The notes under the pieces: generated by a model | Databases searched by the model: none | What the model was told of the DNA's origin: nothing | What the model saw: the letters and a program-made list of their open reading frames with translations, nothing else | Shown here: in pieces, positions 24,317 through 33,200 of the stretch | Position numbering within the stretch: position 1 is the first letter of the stretch | Layout of the letters: each line of letters opens with the position of its first letter | Position numbers and translations under genes: made by a program | Source of the DNA: Arthrobacter sp. CDRTa11 | Lineage (GTDB): Bacteria > Actinomycetota > Actinomycetes > Actinomycetales > Micrococcaceae | Direction of reading: 5' to 3' | DNA length: 64,000 nucleotides | Assembly: GCF_026427775.1 (NCBI RefSeq) | Contig: NZ_CP044532.1 | Span: 4,216,001 to 4,280,000 of the forward strand

Positions 24317-26392
24317 ATGTCCCAGGACAACCCCAGCACCACGGTTACCGAAGCCGACGCCGCACCCCAGGAAAGTCGGCAGGAAAGTCAGCAGGGCAGC
24401 CAGCAGACAGATCAGCCAGGTGACGCCTTTGAAAACCTGCTGCACGAGACGCGGGCCTTCGCGCCCACTCCGGAATTCGCTGCTGACGCCGTTGTCACCG
24501 CAGCCGAATATGAAGAGGCCGACGCCGACCGGCCGGGTTTTTGGGCTCAGAAGGCACGCGAGCTGCTCACCTGGAACAAAGACTTCACGCAGGCCCTGGA
24601 CTGGTCCAACCCGCCGTTCGCGAAGTGGTTTGTGGGCGGGGAGGTCAACGCCGCCTATAACGCGCTGGACCGGCACGTGGAGAACGGCCTTGGGGACCGG
24701 GTAGCCATCTATTTCGAGGGCGAACCCGGCGACACGCGCACCTATACGTACGCCCAGCTCACCGACGAGGTCAAGAAAGCCGCGAACGCTTTTGAGTCAC
24801 TCGGCGTTTCCAAGGGTGACCGGGTGGCGGTGTACCTGCCGATGATCCCCGAGGCTGTCATTACGCTCCTGGCCTGTGCCCGGATCGGTGCGGTGCATTC
24901 GGTGGTGTTCGGTGGTTTCTCCGCTGACGCGCTGCGGTCCCGGATCGAGGACGCCGAAGCCAAGCTGGTGGTCACGGCCGACGGCACGTACCGCCGCGGC
25001 AAGCCCAGCGCACTGAAGCCCGCGGTGGACCAGGCGCTGTCCGCCGATGGCCACAGCGTGCAGAACGTGGTGGTGGTCAAACGCAACGGCCAGGACGTGG
25101 ACTGGCACGAGGGCCGGGACCACTGGTGGGCCGACACCGTTGAGGCCGCTTCAACCCGGCACACCGCCGTCGGCCATGACTCCGAGCACCCACTGTTCAT
25201 CCTCTACACCTCCGGCACCACCGGCAAGCCAAAGGGCATCCTGCACACCACCGGCGGGTACCTCACCCAGACCGCGTACACCCACAAGGCAGTCTTCGAT
25301 CTGCACCCGGCAACGGACGTGTACTGGTGCACGGCCGACGTCGGGTGGGTCACCGGCCACTCCTACGTCGCCTATGCGCCCCTGATCAACGGCGCCACCC
25401 AGGTCATGTACGAAGGCACCCCCGATTCCCCGCACCAGGGCCGCTGGTGGGAGATCGTGGAGAAGTACAAGGTCTCCATCCTGTACACCGCACCCACCGC
25501 CATCCGCACCTTCATGAAATGGGGACGGGAGATCCCGGACAAGTACGATCTGTCCTCCATCCGGGTGCTGGGCTCGGTAGGCGAATCCATCAACCCCGAA
25601 GCGTGGATGTGGTACCGCGAGGTCATTGGCGCAAACGCCGGCAAGAACGGCGAACGCAAGGACCATCCCGCCCCGATCGTGGACACCTGGTGGCAGACAG
25701 AGACCGGCGCGCAAATGATCGCTCCGCTGCCCGGCGTCACCGCCACCAAGCCAGGCTCAGCGCAAACACCGCTGCCCGGCATCGCCGTGGACGTCGTGGA
25801 CGAACTCGGCGAGTCAGTCCCCAACGGGCACGGCGGATTCCTGGTCATCCGCGAGCCGTGGCCGGCCATGCTCCGCGGCATCTGGGGTGACCCCCAGCGC
25901 TTCAAGGACACCTACTGGTCGCGCTTTGAAAACATGTACTTCGCCGGCGACGGAGCCAAAAAAGACGACGACGGCGACATCTGGCTCCTGGGCCGGGTGG
26001 ATGACGTGATGAACGTGTCCGGTCACCGGCTCTCCACCACCGAAATTGAATCAGCACTGGTCTCCCATCCCTCCGTGGCCGAGGCAGCCGTCGTCGGGGC
26101 AGCGGACGAAACCACCGGCCAGGCCGTCGTCGCGTTTGTCATCCTCCGCGGTGACGCCGTGGACTCCGGCGACACGATCGTGCAGGAACTCCGGAACCAC
26201 GTGGGCAAGGAAATCGGCCCCATCGCCAAACCCAAAACCATCCTCGTGGTGCCCGAACTGCCCAAGACCCGTTCCGGCAAAATCATGCGACGCCTCCTCA
26301 AGGACGTCGCAGAAGGCCGCGACCCCGGCGACGCCACTACCCTGGCTGACAACACCGTCATGGCCCAGATCGCGGCAAGCCTCAGGAAATAG
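24317..26392 (+). CDS. acs: acetyl-CoA synthetase
   Basis: AMP-forming enzyme that activates acetate to acetyl-CoA, 691 residues, full family length. Adenylate-forming motif [13 protein letters not shown] (about 296), the ACS-typical [13 protein letters not shown], the hinge [13 protein letters not shown] and the C-terminal [11 protein letters not shown] with the catalytic lysine that is the usual target of inhibitory acetylation (about 654). The first 35 residues are a Gln/Ser-rich leader. Start ATG 24317 has GATGAGG just upstream; an ATG at 24302 would add five residues. A Crp-like site lies upstream and a hairpin terminator 9 bp downstream. Confidence 0.97.
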   Translation: MSQDNPSTTVTEADAAPQESRQESQQGSQQTDQPGDAFENLLHETRAFAPTPEFAADAVVTAAEYEEADADRPGFWAQKARELLTWNKDFTQALDWSNPPFAKWFVGGEVNAAYNALDRHVENGLGDRVAIYFEGEPGDTRTYTYAQLTDEVKKAANAFESLGVSKGDRVAVYLPMIPEAVITLLACARIGAVHSVVFGGFSADALRSRIEDAEAKLVVTADGTYRRGKPSALKPAVDQALSADGHSVQNVVVVKRNGQDVDWHEGRDHWWADTVEAASTRHTAVGHDSEHPLFILYTSGTTGKPKGILHTTGGYLTQTAYTHKAVFDLHPATDVYWCTADVGWVTGHSYVAYAPLINGATQVMYEGTPDSPHQGRWWEIVEKYKVSILYTAPTAIRTFMKWGREIPDKYDLSSIRVLGSVGESINPEAWMWYREVIGANAGKNGERKDHPAPIVDTWWQTETGAQMIAPLPGVTATKPGSAQTPLPGIAVDVVDELGESVPNGHGGFLVIREPWPAMLRGIWGDPQRFKDTYWSRFENMYFAGDGAKKDDDGDIWLLGRVDDVMNVSGHRLSTTEIESALVSHPSVAEAAVVGAADETTGQAVVAFVILRGDAVDSGDTIVQELRNHVGKEIGPIAKPKTILVVPELPKTRSGKIMRRLLKDVAEGRDPGDATTLADNTVMAQIAASLRK

Positions 26393-26401
26393 AAGCGTGA
26401 C

Positions 26402-26441
26402 GGGGACGGCGTCGCTCACCATCGTGGGCGGCGCCGTCGCC
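26402..26441 (+). terminator. GC-rich hairpin terminator after acs
   Basis: Arms 26402-26415 and 26428-26441 pair over 14 positions with one G-G mismatch and one G-T wobble, loop of 12. There is no T-run, the common form in high-GC actinobacteria. It begins 9 bp after the acs stop. Confidence 0.6.
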
Positions 26442-26486
26442 GTATGCTTGGTGCAGCCCCGTCCGCTGGCTTTAAGGAATGTTTAG

Positions 26487-27275
26487 ATGCTCCCCGCTGC
26501 ACGTCATCAGGCCATTGTGGACGCTGTCCAGCGCGAGCGGGTTGTGCGGGTCTCGGATCTGGCGCAGCAGCTGGGTGTTTCACTCATGACGGTGCGGCGG
26601 GATATTGAGCTCCTGGAGGAAGGCGGCCGGCTGGAACGCATCCATGGCGGCGCCAAGCTTCCAGGTGACCCCAGCACCCACGAGCCGGGCTTCGAGCTCA
26701 AGTCCACCCAGCTGACGGCAGAGAAAAGGGCCATAGCCCAGGAGGCGGCCGGCCTGGTCCAGGAAGGCATGGCCATTGGGCTGAGCGCAGGAACCACTAC
26801 CTGGGCGCTGGCGCAGGAACTGGTCAACGGTCCGCGGATCACCGTGGTGACCAATTCGATGCGGATTGCGGATCTGTTCCATCACGGCGCCTCGGCCGGA
26901 ACAGCCCGCTTCGGCTCCACGGTGATCCTGATCGGCGGGGAGCGGACGCCGTCGGATGCGTTGGTGGGCCCCATCGCCACGGGAGCACTAAAGCAACTGC
27001 ACCTGGACGTCTTGTTCCTCGGCGTCCACGGCATGGACCCGGAGGCCGGTTTCACCACTCCGAACCTGTTGGAAGCGGAAACGGACCGCGCCTTTGTGGC
27101 CGCCGCCCGCAAGGTGGTTGTCCTCGCGGACCACACCAAATGGGGGCTGCTGGGAATCAGCAGCATCGCCTCCCTGGATGAGGCTGACGAGATCGTCACC
27201 GACTCCGGATTGGGCATGGACGCCCAACGGATCCTTGGCGAGCGAATCGGCAAGGTCCGGATCGCGTCAGCTTAG
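26487..27275 (+). CDS. DeoR/GlpR-family transcriptional regulator
   Basis: 262-residue repressor. N-terminal DeoR helix-turn-helix (HQAIVDAVQRERVVRVSDLAQQLGVSLMTVRRDIELLEEGG, about 7-48, ending RIHGGA), then the sugar-phosphate-binding domain with the phosphate loop IGLSAGTTTWALAQEL (about 90) and the conserved DVLFLGVHGMDPEAGFTTPNLLEAETDRAF. The inducer should be a phosphorylated sugar. AAGGA lies 8 nt before ATG 26487. It is convergent with lacI, the two stop codons overlapping by 4 bp, and has no partner genes on its own side; its target is unknown. Confidence 0.92.
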   Translation: MLPAARHQAIVDAVQRERVVRVSDLAQQLGVSLMTVRRDIELLEEGGRLERIHGGAKLPGDPSTHEPGFELKSTQLTAEKRAIAQEAAGLVQEGMAIGLSAGTTTWALAQELVNGPRITVVTNSMRIADLFHHGASAGTARFGSTVILIGGERTPSDALVGPIATGALKQLHLDVLFLGVHGMDPEAGFTTPNLLEAETDRAFVAAARKVVVLADHTKWGLLGISSIASLDEADEIVTDSGLGMDAQRILGERIGKVRIASA

Positions 27276-28291
27276 GGGCAGCCGCAGGACTGCCTAATGA
27301 GCAGCCTCGTGGGAAACTGCCGGTGCCCCGCAGGCTTACCGCGGTGGTCCCCTACCAAGGCACTGACGGCGGCTTCGGCCATGGCCTTGACCGGCTGTTC
27401 CACGGTGGTTAGTGCCGGCCAGCTGTACTCTGCTTCGACCGATCCGTCGAAGGAAGTCAACGCGATGTCCCCGGGAACAGATATGCCGGCCTCGTGAATT
27501 GCCCGGAGAATACCTATCGCTTGCATGTCAGAGCTGGCGAAAATCGCCGTCGGCCTGTTCGCGGACGACAGCAGCCGCTGACCGGCAGCGTAGCCACCTG
27601 CCCGTGAAAAGGGCCCGCGCACGATCGGCCCCTCCAATAGTCCAGCATCCGAGAGTGCCGCAAGCCATCCTTTTTCACGGCCGTCCAAGTCATTGGCTGT
27701 GTTAGTACCCATGGCCAGGCCAATATTAGTGTGGCCATGACCAATCAGATGCTCGACGGCGATCCGAGCGCCGGCGGCCAAATCCACACCCACGCTGCTG
27801 AAACCCGGCGCAGCGTCCCCATGGTTCAGCAGCACCGTCGGAATATCCGCGTTGTCCAGCTCAACAAGGTCCGGCTCAAACAGCACGCTGGCCAGCACCA
27901 CACCGTCCACCTGCCGGGCGGCCAGGTTTCGGATATGACGTCGCTCCTTTGCCACGCTTCCATCAGAATTTGTCAGAACCAGGGCATAACCACACTCGGC
28001 GGCCGCGTCCTCCACCGCATGGGAGAGCAAGGAGAAGAACGGGTTGCTGTTATCCGGGATCACGAGGCCGATGGTTTCACTGGAACCCAGCTTCAAGGCG
28101 CGGGCGGCGGCATTGGGACGGTACCCCAATACCCGGATGGCATCCTGGACTTTGGCTTCCGTTGCCGGAGCCACTTTCTTAGGGCCACCGTTCACGACAT
28201 AGCTGACGACGGCGGTACTGACGCCAGCATAGCGGGCAACGTCCTTGCGGGTTACCGGGCCGCGTGGAGCCTGCACAGTGGGACTGCTCAT
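27272..28291 (-). CDS. LacI-family repressor of the alpha-galactoside locus
   Basis: 339-residue regulator. Helix-turn-helix TRKDVARYAGVSTAVVSYVV (about 14-34) and hinge helix (RPNAAARALKLG), then a periplasmic-binding-protein-like sugar domain (ETIGLVIPDNSNPFFSLL ... DIALTSFDGSVEAEYSWPALTTVEQP). It follows the Gfo/Idh/MocA gene by 14 bp on the same strand and is thus co-expressed with it. The palindrome in the divergent promoter region (29659-29676, central CG) has the form of a LacI-family operator and is its likely target; the inducer is probably an alpha-galactoside or its product. Confidence 0.93.
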   Translation of the reverse strand: MSSPTVQAPRGPVTRKDVARYAGVSTAVVSYVVNGGPKKVAPATEAKVQDAIRVLGYRPNAAARALKLGSSETIGLVIPDNSNPFFSLLSHAVEDAAAECGYALVLTNSDGSVAKERRHIRNLAARQVDGVVLASVLFEPDLVELDNADIPTVLLNHGDAAPGFSSVGVDLAAGARIAVEHLIGHGHTNIGLAMGTNTANDLDGREKGWLAALSDAGLLEGPIVRGPFSRAGGYAAGQRLLSSANRPTAIFASSDMQAIGILRAIHEAGISVPGDIALTSFDGSVEAEYSWPALTTVEQPVKAMAEAAVSALVGDHRGKPAGHRQFPTRLLIRQSCGCP

Positions 28292-28305
28292 GACTTAGAT
28301 CCTAG

Positions 28306-29508
28306 CTAGAGACTTGCGGGGGCATCGCCAAAGTCCCGGATAGGCAGGCGCGCGCCGCCGTTGAGAGCTGATTCATGTGCCACGATGCCGGGAAGCGTGA
28401 ACCGGGCAGCAACCCAGGCGTTGACGGGCGGCATCGTACGGCTATTAACCGCCGTCACGAAGTCGTCCACCAGGAAGTGATGGCTGCCCTCGTGTCCGTT
28501 CGGGGCGCCGCGGAATTCCTCGGGAAGCCGTTCGGCGTCATGGACAGGCGAGAGACCCGAAACAAAGGCGTCTCGCAGCTCCGCTGCAACGTTTGCCAGC
28601 GACGGGTCGTCCAGGGACATGCTGGGCCGGGTCTCCATCTGCTCGGAAATGTCATGGACGTTTTCCTTGTCCTGCCACACCGTGACCTTTGCCAGCTGTT
28701 CAAAGCTGGCGTCCGTGCCAAAGAACCGGAACCGGGACTCCCGGATGTGGGACGGGTAGCCCACCCGGCGCATCTCGTTGGTCCGCATGACTCCGCCGTC
28801 GTTAAGTTCAAAGAGGGCGGTGGCATTGGAGAAATCATTGCCGAACATGCTGACGTCCTTGTCGAAAACGCCATCATTGCGGTCGTCCTTGACCCCGACG
28901 CAGCTGACGCTGACCGCATGCGCGGGGATGGCACCCAGCACGCCGCCCACAGCATGGGTGGGGTACAGCATGGGAGGGTAGCTGGCGGTTTCCTTCCACC
29001 GTTCGCCTCCGCTGTACTGGTAGGCGTCGTAGAAGCCAAGGTCCATGTCGTGGACGTAGTCGCCTTCGGAGTAGAAGATGCGGCCGAACTTTCCGGCAGC
29101 CAGCTGCTTCCGGGCGTAGACGGTGGCGGGGTTGTAGTAGCTGGTCTCCCCCATCATGTAGACCAGGCCCGTGTCCCTGACGGCCTCGATGATTCGGGCG
29201 ATCTCGTCCTCTGATATGGCCATCGGTACGGCGGAGTAGACGTGCTTGCCGGCGCGGAGCGCCTGCTCCACCAAGGGACCATGGGTCCAGCGCTGCGTGA
29301 AAATAGCCACGGCATCGACGTCGGAGGCAAGAAGTTCGTCGAAATCGGCCTTAACCCCTGTGAGATGCAGGCGGTCTGCAGCTTCCGCCGCGCGCTCCGG
29401 AAGCTCATCCACCACGTACACGGCGTCGACTCCCGGGTGGAGCTGGAACAGGTGGGCGAATTGGCCACCGAACTGGCCCACCCCTACTACGCCTATTGAA
29501 AACGTCAT
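28306..29508 (-). CDS. Gfo/Idh/MocA-family oxidoreductase
   Basis: 400 residues from ATG 29508 (MTFSIGVVGVGQFGGQFAHLFQ), which has GGAAGG just upstream. The N-terminal Rossmann domain binds NAD(P) (GVGQFGG); the EKP-type motif region reads AGKHVYSAVPMA, and the C-terminal part is the alpha/beta GFO_IDH_MocA domain. Members oxidise or isomerise sugars and cyclitols. Encoded divergently from an alpha-galactoside importer and alpha-galactosidase, it may process the released sugar or a derivative; the substrate is not fixed by sequence. Its transcript also carries lacI. Confidence 0.88.
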   Translation of the reverse strand: MTFSIGVVGVGQFGGQFAHLFQLHPGVDAVYVVDELPERAAEAADRLHLTGVKADFDELLASDVDAVAIFTQRWTHGPLVEQALRAGKHVYSAVPMAISEDEIARIIEAVRDTGLVYMMGETSYYNPATVYARKQLAAGKFGRIFYSEGDYVHDMDLGFYDAYQYSGGERWKETASYPPMLYPTHAVGGVLGAIPAHAVSVSCVGVKDDRNDGVFDKDVSMFGNDFSNATALFELNDGGVMRTNEMRRVGYPSHIRESRFRFFGTDASFEQLAKVTVWQDKENVHDISEQMETRPSMSLDDPSLANVAAELRDAFVSGLSPVHDAERLPEEFRGAPNGHEGSHHFLVDDFVTAVNSRTMPPVNAWVAARFTLPGIVAHESALNGGARLPIRDFGDAPASL

Positions 29509-29569
29509 TGTCTGCCTTCCGTAAGTGATTCCAGGTGTTTGCCGGGGAAGCGCTCTCCCATGACTTGCC

Positions 29570-29598
29570 AGTGTTTCACCCGAATCTACTCGAGTCAA
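29570..29598 (-). promoter_or_regulatory. promoter of gfo-lacI with partial LacI operator
   Basis: Minus strand: TTGACT (29598-29593), 17-bp spacer, AACACT (29575-29570). The + strand sequence AATCTACTCGAGTCAA (29583-29598) repeats the left half of the main operator around a central CG, so LacI could bind over the -35 and autoregulate. The -10 is weak. Confidence 0.5.
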
Positions 29599-29647
29599 CA
29601 GCTGAAGACCGGCGGGAAAACTTCTCAAAGAAAATCCAAAGAAATAC

Positions 29648-29676
29648 TTGCTGGACTAAATCTACTCGTGTAGATT
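29648..29676 (+). promoter_or_regulatory. promoter of the ABC/alpha-galactosidase operon with LacI palindrome
   Basis: TTGCTG (29648-29653), 17-bp spacer, TAGATT (29671-29676). The 18-bp palindrome AATCTACTCGTGTAGATT (29659-29676; 7-bp perfect arms, central CG) covers the spacer and the -10, so bound LacI would block RNA polymerase. Confidence 0.8.
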
Positions 29677-29719
29677 CGCCTCTAGTTGTTACCCACCTCA
29701 CAGTCAGGAAGGGTCGAAG

Positions 29720-30685
29720 ATGACCACCCTTACCAAGCAGCAACGGGACCCGGCGGGCCGGGCAGCTGGACCCAAAGCAGGAAAAAAAGGCAGTACAGAC
29801 AAAAAGAGCATGATCCATCAACTGGGCGACCTGAAGATGGCGTTGATTTTCATCCTCCCCGCGATGATCGGCTTCGTGGTCTTCTTCCTGATCCCCACCA
29901 TCCGCGGCGTCTACCTCAGCTTTACCGAATACAGCATCCTGGGGGACCCCACCTGGATCGGCATCAAGAACTACACCACGATTTTCGCCGATGAACTGTT
30001 CTGGAACTCCATGGCTGTCACCGTGCAGTACGTGGCCATCAACATTGGTTTCCAGACAGTTATTGCGCTTGGCCTGGCACTCCTGATGCACCGCGTGGCG
30101 AAGTCAACACTCATCCGTGGCGCCCTGCTGATGCCGTTCCTCGTGGCCAACGTCATCGTTGCGCTCCTCTGGTTCTGGATGCTGGACTATCAGTTGGGCA
30201 TCGTCAATGAAGTCATCAATTGGATGGGCCTGCCGCGGATCGCCTTCTTCGGAAGCGAGCAATGGGCCATCCCGACTATCGCCGCCGTCAACGTGTGGCG
30301 CCACATGGGCTACACCGCCCTGCTGATCTTCGCCGGACTCCAGGCCATTCCGCAGCACGTCTATGAAGTGGCATCCCTCGATGGTGCGTCACCAACCAGG
30401 ACCTTCTGGGGCATCACCATCCCGCTCCTGCGCCCGGTATTGGTGCTGGTGTTGGTAGTCACGGTGATCGGATCGTTCCAGGTTTTCGACACAGTGGCTA
30501 TCACCACAGGCGGCGGTCCCGTCAACGCCTCCCGCGTCATCCAGATGTACATCTACCAAAAGGCCTTCACCGAGTCGGACTTCGGGTACGCCTCCGCACT
30601 GTCTGTCATTCTCTTTGTCATCCTCGCTCTGGTGGCCTTCGTGCAAATGAAGTTCCTCAAGGGCAACGACTCGGACCTGGACTAA
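29720..30685 (+). CDS. carbohydrate ABC transporter permease (MalF type)
   Basis: 321-residue inner-membrane permease with six predicted helices after a 40-residue Lys-rich cytosolic leader (GPKAGKKGSTDKKS). First helix LIFILPAMIGFVVFFLIPTI; EAA loop EVASLDGASPTRTFWGITIPLLRP contacts the ATPase. First gene of the alpha-galactoside operon; start ATG 29720 has GAAGGG upstream. No ATP-binding subunit is encoded in the operon, so the system probably shares an MsiK-type ATPase made elsewhere, as is usual in actinobacteria. Confidence 0.92.
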   Translation: MTTLTKQQRDPAGRAAGPKAGKKGSTDKKSMIHQLGDLKMALIFILPAMIGFVVFFLIPTIRGVYLSFTEYSILGDPTWIGIKNYTTIFADELFWNSMAVTVQYVAINIGFQTVIALGLALLMHRVAKSTLIRGALLMPFLVANVIVALLWFWMLDYQLGIVNEVINWMGLPRIAFFGSEQWAIPTIAAVNVWRHMGYTALLIFAGLQAIPQHVYEVASLDGASPTRTFWGITIPLLRPVLVLVLVVTVIGSFQVFDTVAITTGGGPVNASRVIQMYIYQKAFTESDFGYASALSVILFVILALVAFVQMKFLKGNDSDLD

Positions 30686-30695
30686 GGACCCCGCA

Positions 30696-31640
30696 ATGAC
30701 TACCTCGACTCCTTCCCTGCAAGACGCCGGCAGTCCAACCCGGGCTGCAATCATCAAGCCACGCAAGCCGTTCAACTGGGGCCGCGCCGGCGCCTGGGCC
30801 CTTGTGGTCATCGCGTTGATCGTCACTATTGCACCGTTCCTTTGGATGCTTCGCACGGCCCTTTCAAGTAACCACTCCCTCGCTTCCAACGCAGGAAACC
30901 TCCTGCCCGCCGATTTCAGCTGGGGCGCCTTCAAACGCGTCATGGGCCTGCAAACCCCTGAGGAAGCCCTAGCAGAAGGGGGTTCCGGAGCGGCCATCAA
31001 CTTCTGGTGGTACCTCCGAAGCTCCATCATCGTTTCCACACTGGTGACGGCCGGGCAGGTTTTCTTCAGCGCCATGGCCGCCTATGCCTTCTCACGGCTG
31101 CGTTGGCCGGGCAGGGAGAAAGTGTTCGCCCTGTTCCTGGCTACCATGATGGTGCCGCCGATCTTCACAGCCTTGCCCAACTTCCTGATGATCAAGAACC
31201 TGGGACTGCTGAACACCTACGCCGGCATCATCCTGCCCTTCCTGTTCATGACACCCTTCGCCATCTTCTTCCTGCGCCAGTTCTTCATGAGCATGTCCAG
31301 GGAAGTTGAAGAGGCAGCCATGCTGGACGGCGCCCATAAGTTCCGCATCTTCTTCCAGATCGTGCTGCCCAACGCTGCTGCCCCCCTGGCCACGCTGGCA
31401 CTCCTCACATTCATCGGCACGTGGAACGAGTACTTTTGGCCACTGCTGGTGGGCCAGGACGAAAGCGTCCGGGTCCTCACTGTAGGCCTGGGTGTCTTCA
31501 AGTCCCAGTCGCCACAAGGTGCTCCCGACTGGAGCGGCCTCATGGCGGCCACCCTCATCGCCGCTCTCCCCGTTCTCCTGCTGTTCATCGCCTTCGGCAA
31601 GAAGGTAGTGAATTCCATCGGCTTCTCCGGCGTCAAATAG
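30696..31640 (+). CDS. carbohydrate ABC transporter permease (MalG type)
   Basis: 314-residue partner permease of the preceding gene, 10 bp downstream. Six predicted helices, beginning AWALVVIALIVTIAPFLWML; EAA loop EVEEAAMLDGAHKFRIFFQIVLPNAAAP. The periplasmic-side loop after helix 1 is longer than average (about 60 residues including GLQTPEEALAEGGSGAA). Together with the previous gene it forms the membrane channel. Confidence 0.92.
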   Translation: MTTSTPSLQDAGSPTRAAIIKPRKPFNWGRAGAWALVVIALIVTIAPFLWMLRTALSSNHSLASNAGNLLPADFSWGAFKRVMGLQTPEEALAEGGSGAAINFWWYLRSSIIVSTLVTAGQVFFSAMAAYAFSRLRWPGREKVFALFLATMMVPPIFTALPNFLMIKNLGLLNTYAGIILPFLFMTPFAIFFLRQFFMSMSREVEEAAMLDGAHKFRIFFQIVLPNAAAPLATLALLTFIGTWNEYFWPLLVGQDESVRVLTVGLGVFKSQSPQGAPDWSGLMAATLIAALPVLLLFIAFGKKVVNSIGFSGVK

Positions 31641-31725
31641 GCCCCCGTACCTGTTCCATCCGTTCCGCTGTTTCACCCTTCCGTTTATTTCCCCGTTACT
31701 CCCTGCCCGAACCGAAAGGCCCACC

Positions 31726-33066
31726 ATGAAAAAATCCCTTGGCGTCGCCGCTGCTGCCGCCGCCTTTGCCCTGTCCCTGTCTGCCTGCGGCGCGCCAGCT
31801 CCGGCCTCCACCGAGGCAAAGGGTGAGATCAACTACTGGCTCTGGGATGCCAACCAGCTCCCGGCATACCAGCAGTGTGCTGACGATTTCACCAAGGCCA
31901 ACCCGGACATCAAGGTCAAGATCACCCAGCGCGGCTGGGACGATTACTGGACCACCCTGACCAACGGGTTTGTTGCCGGAACCGCCCCGGACGTCTTTAC
32001 CGACCACTTGGCAAAGTACCCCGAGTTCGCCTCCACGAAGCAGCTCCTCGCGCTGGACGATGCCGTCAAGAACGACAAGCTTGACCTGGACATCTACAAC
32101 AAGGGCCTGAGCGATCTTTGGGTCGGCCAGGACGGCAAGCGCTACGGACTGCCCAAGGACTGGGATACCGTCGCCATGTTCTACAACAAGAAGCTGGTGG
32201 CCGACGGCGGCTACACCGAAGGGCAGCTGAAGAGCCTCGACTGGAATCCGAAGGATGGCGGCAGCTACGAAAAGGCCATCGCCCACCTGACCGTGGACAG
32301 CAACGGTGTGCGCGGCGACGAAGCCGGCTTCGACAAGAACAACGTGGCCGTTTACGGCCTGGGACTGGAAAACTCCGGTGCCGGGGATGGCCAGACCCAG
32401 TGGAGCTTCCTCAGCGCCACCATGGGCTGGACCCACACGGACAAGAACCCGTGGGGCACCAAGTTCAACTATGACGACCCGAAGTTCCAGGAAACCATCG
32501 CCTGGTGGGCCGGGCTGGTTGAGAAGGGCTACATGCCCAAACTTGAGACCACCGTGGGTGCAAGCGTGTCCGACAACTTCGGCGCAGGCAAAGCCGCCAT
32601 CAACACCGGCGGTTCCTGGATGATCGGCCAGTACACCAGCTACAAGGGAGTCGAGACCGGCATTGCCCCCACCCCTGAGGGACCGGACGGCAAGCGGGCC
32701 AGCATGTTCAACGGCCTGGCCGACTCCATTTGGGCCGGCACCAAGAACCCCGCCGCCTCCGTCAAGTGGGTGGAGTACCTCGCCTCCACCGACTGCCAGG
32801 ACGTTGTGGCCTCCAAGGCAGTAGTGTTCCCAGCCATCTCCACCTCCTCCGAACTTGCCGCCAAGGCGTTCGAGGCCAAGGGCATTGACGTCAGCGCCTT
32901 CACCACCCACGTCAAGGACGACACCACGTTCCTCTTCCCGATCGCAGACAAGTCCGCCAAGGTCACGGGCATCATGAAGCCTGCGATGGACGCTGTGCTC
33001 TACGGCAAGAAGCCTGCTAGCTCACTTTCCGAGGCGAACGAGCAGGTCAACGCCCTCTTCAAGTAG
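31726..33066 (+). CDS. sugar-binding lipoprotein of the ABC importer
   Basis: 446-residue extracytoplasmic solute-binding protein (SBP family 1). Signal peptide with lipobox LSAC, lipidated cysteine at residue 22. The mature domain starts INYWLWDANQLPAYQQCADDF and contains the usual FVAGTAPDVF and GKAAINTGGSWMIGQ segments. Unlike most such operons, the binding protein comes after the two permeases, preceded by an 85-nt pyrimidine-rich spacer and followed by two strong hairpins, which may set its expression apart from its neighbours. The adjacent alpha-galactosidase suggests raffinose- or melibiose-type ligands. Confidence 0.92.
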   Translation: MKKSLGVAAAAAAFALSLSACGAPAPASTEAKGEINYWLWDANQLPAYQQCADDFTKANPDIKVKITQRGWDDYWTTLTNGFVAGTAPDVFTDHLAKYPEFASTKQLLALDDAVKNDKLDLDIYNKGLSDLWVGQDGKRYGLPKDWDTVAMFYNKKLVADGGYTEGQLKSLDWNPKDGGSYEKAIAHLTVDSNGVRGDEAGFDKNNVAVYGLGLENSGAGDGQTQWSFLSATMGWTHTDKNPWGTKFNYDDPKFQETIAWWAGLVEKGYMPKLETTVGASVSDNFGAGKAAINTGGSWMIGQYTSYKGVETGIAPTPEGPDGKRASMFNGLADSIWAGTKNPAASVKWVEYLASTDCQDVVASKAVVFPAISTSSELAAKAFEAKGIDVSAFTTHVKDDTTFLFPIADKSAKVTGIMKPAMDAVLYGKKPASSLSEANEQVNALFK

Positions 33067-33076
33067 GGCCCACATC

Positions 33077-33102
33077 GTGGCTGCGGGTGTGGCCGCAGCC
33101 AC
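33077..33102 (+). other. intercistronic RNA hairpin 1
   Basis: GTGGCTGCGG (33077-33086) pairs perfectly with CCGCAGCCAC (33093-33102) around a 6-nt loop, 10 bp after the binding-protein stop. No T-run follows. It probably protects the upstream mRNA from 3' exonucleases or causes partial termination. Confidence 0.7.
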
Positions 33103-33104
33103 CC

Positions 33105-33150
33105 GGTCCGGATGCCGCCGTTTCCTCCTTGCGACGGCGGCATCCGGACC
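33105..33150 (+). other. intercistronic RNA hairpin 2, 17-bp stem with CCTCCTT loop
   Basis: Arms 33105-33121 and 33134-33150 pair perfectly over 17 bp; the 12-nt loop contains CCTCCTT (33124-33130), the anti-Shine-Dalgarno sequence. With hairpin 1 it sits between the binding-protein and alpha-galactosidase genes. It may attenuate or stabilise the message; the loop could pair with an AAGGAGG. Confidence 0.75.
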
Positions 33151-33200
33151 ACCACACGTAACAGCAACACAACAGCAACCAGACCGAAAGAGACATACCT

